Origin: Macquaria australasica
Lineage: Eukaryota; Chordata; Actinopteri; Centrarchiformes; Percichthyidae
Direction of reading: 5' to 3'
Assembly: GCA_005408345.1 (NCBI GenBank)
Contig: SEMN01000045.1
Coordinates: forward strand, 558,001-622,000
Length of the DNA stretch: 64,000 nucleotides
The notes beneath the pieces were generated by a model that saw only the letters and a list, made by a program, of their open reading frames with translations, searched no databases and was not told where the DNA came from. Every line of letters starts with the position of its first letter. The stretch's first letter is position 1. Position numbers and translations under genes: made by a program. Shown piece by piece: positions 1-9,751 of the stretch.

Positions 1-839
1 TACAATAAGTAGGATATATGTTTAAGAATGGTATAGTTCACCAGCCAATCTGTGTCATACATTTTAAAAGAAATCTCAATTAACCTGTTGAGAGTATTTC
101 AGCTAACTGTAGCAGAAATTTGTGAAACATGTAAAACAACCAAATTGAGGACAGAAATTAGTTCCTTTTCTCACTCAGATCTGTCACTAAAGTCAATGTC
201 CATATGAGTTTTAAAAGTCAAGGTTTGTTTGGTGATAAATCACTATCAATTAAAAAAACAACAACCTATATCTGACTAATGAAGGTGATGGTATATGTTA
301 TACTACTTACAATTTTCACTTAAAACAAGCCAAGAAAATGTAAAATGCTGTTTTTGAGGAATCCTACGAACGTCTGCAGCAGAAAGAGCAAGGCTACAGT
401 AAATATGGATTGACCACAAACATGCCAGAACTGCACAAAAATCTATTTGGCTTTGGCACTTTGAATAAGCAAGTAAACAGTCTGTGTGTATAGCAGATAA
501 ATAGTATTATGAAATAATTCAAACTGTTTGAACTGTCTCCTTTTTAGCAGCAGCCAAAAGACAAAACTGAGAAAGCAATAACAGTTAATATAACGGCTAA
601 ACCTGGTCATGTTGCTGCATTTCTCTTGTCAGGCTGAGAAAAACCTGCAGAAGAAAATTACCCTAAACTAAATTATATTTAGTCCAATGTTTAGAGTGAG
701 ACCCAGGGAGAAAGATGCATGTGCATTATCATCTGTACTAAATAGCTCATTATATTGTTGTAATGGAAGGAGGAGGAAAATTGCATAGAGAAATGTTTCC
801 ATATTAGAAGCAAATGACTTACGAAAGTGTACGGTGTGC

Positions 840-1035
840 TCAAAGCAATCCAGAGCAGTTTGAATAGATGTCGCAGAGGACTTGCTTCAGCACCCTTCTG
901 CAGGAGCCGTTCAGGCAGGAAGCATTGTACAGTCTGATGGCTGTTGGCAGAAAACAACACCTCAGGTGCTTTCATTTTGCCCCGGAGGTAGATGAAGAGA
1001 GCTTTGAAGACTCTCTGTAGCTGCATCAGATCACC
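840..1035 (-). repeat. Degenerate retroelement-like fragment
   Basis: The stretch around 930-960 contains a phrase (TGTACAGTCTGATGGCTGTTGG) that I associate with dispersed fish non-LTR elements; it is read here from memory of that family, not from a search. Flanking sequence is decayed and no reverse-transcriptase motif is visible. Confidence 0.35.
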
Positions 1036-1284
1036 GTACTGAGTTTTACAAACATGGGGTTTAGACTTCATGTGGGATCACTTGCATTCAGGGTCACAGT
1101 GTGTATGCGTAAGACTGATATACTGATATTTAGTATCATTGTGGGACAAAATAAACTGGCAGGAAATATATATTTTGTGTATAATCCATTTGGAGCTCCT
1201 TCCATGCTCCTGAAAATAGAATGTGTATGCCATACTGAAATTCACATGGCAACTTGACAACTCACTAATTGCAAAATGTACAAG

Positions 1285-1345
1285 ATAAGTTAAGATAAGA
1301 TAAAACTTTATTGGTCCCCGGGGGTAAATTCATATGTTACTGCAT
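1285..1345 (-). repeat. 3' tail of a non-LTR retroelement
   Basis: Tandem AAGATAAGAT units run into a CTTTATTGGTCCCCGGGGG-type block, the reverse complement of the GGGATCAATAAAG(TATCT)n tail typical of fish Rex/CR1-like elements. The element would therefore lie on the minus strand, with its body to the right. That body (1340-1860) is AT-rich and unrecognisable. Confidence 0.5.
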
Positions 1346-3098
1346 CACAGAAACAGTACAACAAGAATAAAATAAAAAGTTAAGTTAGAGAAATGACATT
1401 TAAAATCAATATACAATATATATATTACAATAGCATAATATTATATAGCCCAAGCAAAAAATGTTTGCTAAATATTTGTGCAAAGGAAATCCATTGTTAT
1501 GATGTGTGTAGTATATAAAATATATAAGTATAAGTAAGGTAGATAGTTATTAAGTAAGAGATGAGTATGAATAATAACTACATTATACATAATAATATAT
1601 TGAAGTATATTGTGTCCTATATAAGGACTATATGTAATATACAAGTCCTATACAACAATGATACAATTAAATATATATAATAGAAATGGAAAGAATAGCA
1701 TGATAGTGCATATAAAATAATATGGAGATACAATAACAATACAGTAGTTATACAATATACTAGTAAAATAAGTAATATAATTTATATATTCCTCTACTCC
1801 CATGGTGGTAATATAATAATAATAATAATAAAAAGGAAGTAAAAGGTCCAATGATAAAAGATGCAAATATGTATTCGTGAGCTCAGTGTTCCACCTCTAC
1901 CTATTGCACATGTAGAGCATCATGGTCACTGGCTCACTCCCCTTCCTCTGTTCATCACACATGCCCCCTCTGCACTCCCTATGGCCCCTTAAACTGTACA
2001 TCCCTGACTGTTTGAAGCTAGATCGCGGCTGCTCTGTGAGTGGTTTCATGAACATGGGCCACTGTGCATCCATACAGTACATCCATCGAGCAGCCCCCTT
2101 GCTGAAATCCGGGTTGTGGACTGTGTTTACTGTGTACACACCGTGGGGCTCATGCAATGGGTAGTTAACATTTAACGGAGGAGAACAGGGGTCATCACTC
2201 TATGTGGATAGGAGGTTTCATCTCTTACAAGGTGTGCCACAATTCAGCCACTTGTTTTTTTACATTGTGTGTGTGCCTGTGTGTGGAGTGAAAGTTAAAG
2301 GATTGGTGTTGGTGGAGGTAAAGCAATGATTCTTTTTATCAATAAGAGGCAACAGGTTGAGTGAGGTAGCATTTTTGTCTTTAGAATTAAAGTGGAAACA
2401 ATCCATGTTGCTTGATTTCATTTTGAGCTGTTTGTTCTCTCTACTGATATTACACATATCTATACTTGCAAAGCATCTATACTTACCAACTACTGGATAA
2501 AAAAGATTAAACTAAATATTGCAAAACCATGAACATATTGTCATATTTCTCAATCGATCCTATATATATAAACTGGGTCATCTTTCTGTTTAAAAATAAT
2601 AAAAAATAACAGAGACCAGCCATGGCCTCAGCAGAGTTAACTACAGGTCATTTGAGAACACTATGTCACAGTGTCCTGGCTCAGAGGACATCTTTAGACA
2701 GCGTCAGTGCACATGAGTATGCATTTGCTATCTTATCTTACATAACTGTGGCTTATCGTTGCTGCAGTGGCAAGCAGACGACAGATTAAATGGCTCTTCT
2801 CTAAGTAAAGCCATCTTGGTGGGTGCAAGTTATTACTCAGTTTAAATGGAGCAAAATTCAGAGTTTGGTTTAGCATATTTATAGTAGAAAAACAATTTAC
2901 AAGATTCAAGTATTTTGTCAAAACATTCACTGTCCTTGTTCCACGTATGAAGTTTGATTGTTGACTAAACATTCCAACTGATGATAATGTCAAAACTAAC
3001 CACTGAAGTTTGAATTTAGCTGAATTTAACCAACTTTCAATAGTCCACTCAACAGAAGGAAACTACACCATTCATGCAGATATTGATCAGATGAACAG

Positions 3099-3133
3099 GT
3101 TAATCATTGACCTGGTTTCAGACAGTGTATAAA
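3099..3133 (+). promoter_or_regulatory. angptl3: angptl3 core promoter: HNF1-like site and TATA box
   Basis: GTTAATCATTGAC at 3099-3111 matches the HNF1 palindrome GTTAATNATTAAC at all but one specified position. TATAAA follows at 3128-3133, about 90 bp before the ATG at 3222, which leaves a short 5' UTR starting near 3155-3165. Human ANGPTL3 is a liver gene known to depend on HNF1, so the arrangement fits a liver promoter. The start site itself is inferred. Confidence 0.75.
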
Positions 3134-3221
3134 GCCCAGCATCCTCACTCTGCAGGTCTTCGTCCTGTCACAGTGGAGGGAGAGGGTTGCCACACAGCTG
3201 GAGAAGCAACACGACAACAAC

Positions 3222-6200
3222 ATGAGAATTACACTAATTCCCTTATTCTTTCTCCTGGCTCCAGCCTGTGTCCCTGCCCTTTGCGGCAAGGAGGAGCAGC
3301 CCGTCCTCCAGCCCGAGGCCCCGGCTGAAACCCGTTCCGGCTTTGCTGCTCTGGATGATGTGCGTCTTCTGGCAAACGGCCTCCTCCAGCTGGGTCAGAG
3401 CCTGCGGGAGTTTGTGCAGAAGACGAAGGGACAGATAAACGACATCTTCCAGAAGCTCAACATTTTTGACCGCTCGTTTTACCAGCTGTCAGTGCTCGCC
3501 AGTGAAATTAAAGAGGAGGAAGAGGAGCTGAAGAAGACCACCGTGGTACTGAAGGCCAACAGCGAAGAGATCAAGGGCCTGTCTGTTGAGATCAGCTCCA
3601 AAGTGGACAGCATCCTGCAGGAGAAGAGTCACCTGCAGAACAAGGTGGAAGGCCTGGAGGAGAAGCTGAGCAGTCTGTCGCATAGCCTGATGACGAGCAA
3701 ACAAGTGGCAGAGATCAATGGCCTTAGGGTGAGTCACCTGTTGTTAGAAAGGAAACCTGCACTTGGATTTTTTTTCTTGTTGCTGAGGTGGAAATGCCTC
3801 TGACAGATCATTTAGATCATGCGACACTAAAGCCTATGCACATGAACTCCTTCTGAGTGGGATGGCAACTGTCCCTGCCTGTTCTGCACAGGAAGAAATT
3901 AGAACAGAAATAAACTGACTTTTATTAAGCCAACACAAATCTCCCTTACTCATTTTATACTTGCATTGTAAATGTCATATGGTCCTTTGTTAAGCTTTTA
4001 ACGGTGCCAGGGTATGCTTTTTGAATACTTAATGACACCATTCAGTAAGAAGTAGCATGTATTTTTATCCTTAACTTTGTTTTGCATTTGTTCTCCCAAT
4101 TCATGGCTGCTGTATAATACGGACTCAGAGAATAACACCATTCTTGAATAGTTCACATGATTCCAACTGTCTTCCCTGATCAGGAGGTGATCCACAGCCA
4201 GGAGCAGAGCATCGCAGAGCTGCTGAAGGCTGTGAGAGAGCAGAGCGACCAGCTCAACCACCAGAGGGCTAAGATCAGGATTTTGGAGGAAAAGGTAAAT
4301 GTTAGGGACCGTAGGAAAATTATTAGGGGCGAAGAGGGGGTCAAAGAAGGGGAAGGGTTTACTTTTTCCTTGTGCTGAGAGTGGGTAGCTGAATTCTTTG
4401 GGTGAGCAGGGGGCGGCCATTTCAAATGTTCTCACCCAGATTCATTCTTTCCATTTTGATATTTAACGCTGCACTCTTTGGAAGCTGTTTGGAAAAAATG
4501 TCTTCAACACACCCGATTTGACATTTGATCTCATACATATCAAGCTATAGCATCATCTGATCTAATTCATATATATTTTTTTATTAAGAATTAAAATATT
4601 GCGGTGCTCAGGTTCATTAGCAGCCACAGTGGCTGTAATAGGCGTTTACATAGCAGCTCTGTATTCAAAAATAGAGTGGGTGGAATATTCACCATTTTGT
4701 TATATTTGCCAAAATATATATAAATATATATTTGGAGATGTTGTGGGGGAGGGTGTTGCATTTTTTTATGAACCCAAGGAGAGGGTCCAAAGAAAATGTT
4801 AATAATGTTTGGGAGAGTCTTGCTTTTTTTTAAAATTAAATATAGGTTTCAGCACCCCTCCCCACCCCAATAGTTTTCATACAGTCCCTTATTCAGTCAG
4901 AGTGGATGTGCAGTTCCACTCAAATAGGGTTTTATTTTTTTGCTGTGCAAAAGTATGCATTTCTGCAGAAATGTCCTAAGATTATTGTGCCTGTTTTTTG
5001 AGCTATGAGCTGTCATCATTGTGGCATTGCACTGAATGTGCTGGTAGAAAGAAACTTTAATGGAGTCATGGTGCTGTACTATATAATTTAGACTTAAATC
5101 TTTGGAGGATAATAATCTCAGCCAGTGCCTCAGTGATATAATACATTTGCATTTCCCTTGGTTTTGACAGCTCAAAAATTCATATTGTCACTGTAAAATA
5201 TCTCCAAAACTTTGGAAAATGTCTACTTTTGCAGAATAACAACCCAAAGTTTATTATGTGTGGAACTGCTATATAATCCACAGTTCTCCGCAATCAATTT
5301 GAGGATTATGTCTGCAAGCTTAAGTGTTTCCCTAACTATTTTCCCCAGCTTACAGCCAACACATTGACCCAAGAGACCATTGAGAGGATGCCTGAAATCT
5401 TCAACAGTGAAGCACCAACACTCACCCCTTATCTGACCACAAGCTCTACCAGCACCACTGAAATAATGAGTAAGATGGAGAATAAAACATGAGGAAATGT
5501 TGAGAGTGATATTAGGATTTGGTGACTTTTATTTGTCATACAGTATATCAGGAAGCACAAAGGTTATATATTCAATCTTAGTGTGTCAATTCTTATGATT
5601 TAGGAATGTGTCCAGACAATTTCCAGCAATTTTCTGCTTCACATTCATACAGTGCCATACAGTTACAGCAGGGAACTGCCTGGTACAGTCACAATTTCAG
5701 CAATTGCTGAGCAATCAATGACCCTGCACACATTTCTTCCTGCTAATGCTGCTGAACATGAACTGTTGACCTTCTGGTCACAAGTGTACTTCTCTGCTCC
5801 AGATTACCACTTTACAGCTCATCTTTATTCAGGGCAGTTTCAAGTTTGACATGAGGTTTGTGGTCAATTTTAAATAGATCTGCCATCAGACTGCAGTGAG
5901 CTGTTCAACAGAGGGGAACGAGTCAGTGGCGTCTATGCCATCAGACCCAACGGAACGGAGCCCTTCATGGCCTTTTGTGACATGAGCCAAGGTACTGTAC
6001 TATCTCACAAAAATTAAACTTAACCACAGCGCAGGATTAAAAAAAAAAAAGTATTTTAATCGTTGTTTAGTCTTTGCTAAGTCCGACTATCTATCTCACT
6101 CTAATGTAAAGCAGCAGCAGTAGCAAATGTTGGGTTCTCATTAGTAGTAACTTAATGCAGCTGTGATACAGCTGTGGGAGAGTGAACAAAAACAGTGAGT

Positions 6201-7399
6201 CTGACATCAATGAGATACAATTACAAACAGTAATGCTGGATTACATGCATGAACTGTTTTGAATTTGAATCCAGCAGGGGAATGGCGGACTCCACCACTA
6301 ACAATGAAAACTAATATATAGAGAATCACAGACTGTAAATACATAAAATAACTATTGCTAAAAAAAATGTCAACCATAAATAGTGTTTAAAACTATTTAT
6401 GAAAATCTTAAGGATTATAACTTTAAATTAAGTCGCCAATTTTGTCTGTTTTTTACATTTAGACCATGGAGCAACAGTCATCCAGCGAAGGACGGATGGT
6501 AAAGTGAATTTTGATCAAATCTGGGAGAAGTATGAAAATGGGTTTGGAGATTTTCAAGGTGAGAGACGCTATTCTCTTTTCGAGACCCTAAGCGCAATTA
6601 CCCATCTAATGTTAGAAAATTTATTCTCAACTGCCAAATTCTAAATTACTTGGCTTATATCATGATTATAACATTTATAATTGTATAACCTCTGTAAGTA
6701 AAAGTATGCCTGCGCCTCTGCATGTAAGTTTGTGTGCATAACTTCTGAAAGGTGGTCAGCCCTGACCTCTCAATAATGTCTCTCTCACAGGGGAGTTTTG
6801 GCTGGGTCTCAGGAAGATGCACTCTCTAGCCGCTCAGGGCAACTCTGTCCTTCACATCCACCTGGAAGACTGGAAGCAGGGCAGACGCTTCATCGAATAC
6901 AGATTTCACCTTAATGGTCCAGACCGCAACTACGCCATTCACCTCACGCATTTGTCGGGAGATTTGCCGGACCCCATGAGCAACCACACAGGCATGATGT
7001 TCTCCACCAAGGACAGAGACAATGATAACCGGCAGGACTCCAACTGCGCCCACAACACCGGTAAAGCAGATGCGCATGTAATAGACATGTTTATCCTCAT
7101 GTAATGCAAAGATGGGGATTAATGAATACTTGTCATCCAGTATCAGCTGCACAACATGTAATTTCTGTCATCTTCCAGGTGGATGGTGGTTCAACGCCTG
7201 CGGAGACGCCAACCTGAATGGGAGATATTTCCACATGAGACCTAAGGGGCGCTCGGAGCGTAGGAGAGGGATTCAATGGAGGCTGGGCCAAAAGGCGTCT
7301 TGCTCCCTCAAGCTTACCCAGATCTCTGTCCACCCTGTGGCTTCCCCCAGCACCACCTCCTCCACTTCAGCTTCCTCTGAGACAGGTGTCTTTCTGTGA
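3222..7399 (+). CDS. angptl3: Angiopoietin-like 3 (7 coding exons, complete)
   Basis: Secreted inhibitor of lipoprotein lipase and endothelial lipase. Exons: 3222-3728, 4184-4294, 5349-5469, 5878-5991, 6463-6558, 6791-7060, 7179-7399; all have GT/AG junctions and the phases join without a break (479 aa; human 460). A hydrophobic signal peptide covers residues 1-21. The lipase-inhibiting block follows at about 45-80, with LANGLLQLG at 50-58 and KTKGQINDIFQKL as in human ANGPTL3; ANGPTL4 and ANGPTL8 fit less well. A long coiled coil fills the rest of exon 1 and exon 2. Exon 3 encodes a Ser/Thr-rich linker. Exons 4-7 encode the fibrinogen-like domain (DC...RGE...SGVYAIRP, FWLGL, GGWWF.ACG..NLNG.Y, RRRGI.W). 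The linker has no R-x-x-R furin site, unlike human (RAPR). Exon 2 is 111 bp, exon 4 114 bp and exon 5 96 bp, as I recall for mammals. The C-terminus ends in a short Ser/Thr tail. Introns hold nothing recognised. Confidence 0.95.
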
Positions 7400-7693
7400 T
7401 CCGGCACCATCGTTCTCCAGTGAAAATACTGCATCAAACAGCGGCCTCTTCAGGAGAGACTTGGCAATGCTTCATGTGAGCAGCCATGCTTGAAGAAGGC
7501 TTGGGCAGAGAGGAAGGTGTTTCAAGTTCCAGTAGAAAGTCAAGAGAATGTATTACTGCCTATGCCAGGATAGTCTCTAATAAGATAGAACCCCTTAAAA
7601 TGTATTGTGAAATCTAATATATACTGAAATGCAGTTAGCATAAAATATATCTTCACTCACTGTGTCTCAGAGGTCAAAGGTTATGGAGGAGAA

Positions 7694-7699
7694 ATTAAA
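7694..7699 (+). terminator. angptl3: Possible angptl3 poly(A) signal (ATTAAA)
   Basis: ATTAAA lies about 295 bp after the angptl3 stop, just before the transposon cluster at 7.76 kb. A canonical AATAAA also occurs at 9078-9083 downstream of the cluster. Which one is used cannot be told from sequence. Confidence 0.35.
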
Positions 7700-7849
7700 A
7701 CATGCAGCCATATATGAGCAGTTTTTATATTGGGTCACATTGACTCTCAGTCTACAGTACAGCAGTGGTTCCCAATGTGGGGGGCGGGACCCCTTGAATG
7801 GGTCACAAGACACATCTAAGTCTAAGTCTTCTAACTCATAGAAGACTAA

Positions 7850-8359
7850 AGCCCAGTTCAGACCAAAGATTCGCAACAAGACAAGTTGAAACTTGCAACT
7901 ACTTGCAGTGTACCGGTCTGCAATGTTCTGAAACCTGGCAGCTTACACCAATGCGACTAGACGAGACGGTGTATTGTTTCCATAGCAACGACTCTCTGTA
8001 CTTCCGTTCTAACTGCCGGCTTTTCAGGCTTTTTTTTTGTGGCTGGATATATTTTGTAGCGTCTTAAAATATGAATGAGGATAGTGATAGTGAGTTACCT
8101 GCTACAGTTGCATTTCTAGTACTGATGAAACGGCGAAAACATAAAAAAAACGAGAGGGTCGAGATGACCAGCTGACTTTGCTAGGAGCTGATAGGCTGTT
8201 GAAACAGGTGACGTGCCTTACGTACTAAAACCAGCTGCTGACTAGCTGAGTCACAGGCGACGCCATCAGCCGGCTTGAGTTGAGCTGAGACGGGCCAGAT
8301 CACACCACTGCAACTTTTCCCTGCAACGTTTATCATGAATCTTTGGTCTAAACTGGCCT
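7850..8359. mobile_element. PIF/Harbinger-like MITE
   Basis: Inverted ends of about 23 bp: AGCCCAGTTCAGACCAAAG at the left, and the right end reads AGGCCAGTTTAGACCAAAG on the other strand. They are flanked by TAA at 7847-7849 and 8360-8362, the three-base target duplication used by PIF/Harbinger elements. It is 510 bp long without coding capacity and inserted into the hAT-like element, so it is the younger of the two. Confidence 0.7.
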
Positions 8360-8379
8360 TAAGAAAACCAATTATTAAA

Positions 8380-8515
8380 CCTTTAACAGGCTGGAAATAG
8401 GGAATTTTTGGCATTATTGGTTAAAAAAATGACTTAAAGAATGAATCGATTATCAGAATAGTTGCTGAATGAATTTTCTGTTGTTTGCCTAATCAGTTAA
8501 TCGACTAATCGTTTC
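8380..8515 (+). repeat. Fragment of the ATCGATTAATCG interspersed family
   Basis: Contains GAATTTTTGGCATT, ATGACTTAAA, ATCGATTATCA and CGACTAATCGTTTC in the same order as the copy at 33393-33665. Only the 3' portion of the family is present. Confidence 0.6.
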
Positions 8516-9425
8516 TATTCATATGAAATGTAATGATCTGAAAATCATCAGTGGAACTGCTAACAACTCACTGACATCTGTAAGTAGACATTGTTTCATT
8601 TTGAGGGGTCAAAATGCAAAAAAGGTTGGGAACCACTGCTATAGATAACACTCATCTTTACTTTACATACTTATATTTTTGATACATTTGCTCATTTTTT
8701 ATCACTTTACATAAATAAAAGTATGATGGTGACTTCATATAATGCTAGTATTCATTTAGATGTGGATATCTGTCATTAGATATACATAAAATCTAATGAA
8801 AACCCTTTTTTTTCCCTGATCAAACCCTAACTGACCAAGACAAACTCATATAATGTCCTGTTTGTTTTTATGGGCTGCACATTGCTTGCGGTCCTGTCTG
8901 ACCTCGGTCAGGCACAGGCTGGTCTTTCTTTGTCAACAGAGATTTGGCCCAGAGTAATGTCATCCTTGAACTAAAAACAAAGTCTTGTAAATGAATGACT
9001 AATACACGTTCACGCTATTACTACATGCTAAAACTTCCAAAATGTTGCACTGGGAGGTTGTGATGCCTTTTGTACTTAATAAACTCTAGAGGGCAGTGTT
9101 GTTCTTTCCCATGCAGATACCTTCCACTCTGGTCTGATTGCTGCATGTATAATTATATTTGACAAATTATCGGTTTGTAAACAGATGCTTTCTTAAAACC
9201 ACATCTATATTCAGTATGTGCTTCTAATGACTCACTAATTGCTCCTCTCACTCTCTGTTCACACACTCAGCTTTAAGAAAGGGTAAATATCCCCTCCTAA
9301 AATAGCGCTAAGTGCATCTTTGATGAGAGATGGCATCCTTCTTTTTGCATATCATTACTCCGAGCACAGCTGTAGCCATTCACAGATGGACAAATTGTTC
9401 CCATAACACCTCAGTACTTCCACCC

Positions 9426-9452
9426 AGACACACCCAAAACACACACACACTT
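9426..9452. repeat. Short (CA)n-rich tract
   Basis: Runs of ACAC dinucleotides interrupted by CCAAA, upstream of pgm1 exon 1. Confidence 0.6.
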
Positions 9453-9751
9453 CTTTGTGACTGGGCCTGCAGCCTTGACAGTGATCTCCCTGCACATGTG
9501 TGAAGGAGCGTCTTCAGTTACTCCCCCCATGCCTCTGCACCACACATTAGTTTGAAGGGTTATTTTGGGCTTCAGAAGTACCACTGTAACCCTGTGCTTC
9601 CAGTGAAATAATAGGAGGAGTCAAGATTTTACCCTCCCATTCTGCCCCTGTGTACCATTCCCCACGTCAACTGACAGGGGATTTCCCTCTAAACAACAGG
9701 TTCCCCGGCTCTCTTCGGTGTTGCATTAGGTTGGATTCTCATTTTAAAACA

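Larger units (their letters stand above)
1..3060. other. Intergenic region upstream of angptl3
   Basis: No exon could be recognised. The sequence is AT-rich (very AT-rich at 1340-1860), with retroelement-like debris near 0.84-1.03 kb and 1.29-1.34 kb. In mammals ANGPTL3 sits inside an intron of DOCK7, but no DOCK7-like exon was seen on either strand. A stretch at 1900-2160 is open on both strands (about 80 codons each), but neither translation resembles a family I know. Confidence 0.6.
7761..8640. mobile_element. hAT-like non-autonomous element (nested insertions inside)
   Basis: Ends are inverted: AGCAGTGGTTCCCAA at 7761-7775 and TTGGGAACCACTGCT at 8626-8640. The CAGNGGTT...AACCNCTG ends are typical of hAT/Charlie-type elements. 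The flanking 8 bp do not form a clean duplication, so the copy is old or the borders are slightly off. There is no transposase frame. A Harbinger-like MITE (7850-8359) and an ATCGATTAATCG-family fragment (about 8380-8515) sit inside. Confidence 0.65.

Noticed and set aside
1897..2164. Overlapping open frames on both strands (about 80-86 codons)
   Set aside because: No recognisable domain, no splice or promoter signals, and open frames on both strands here are as expected by chance in a GC-richer patch.
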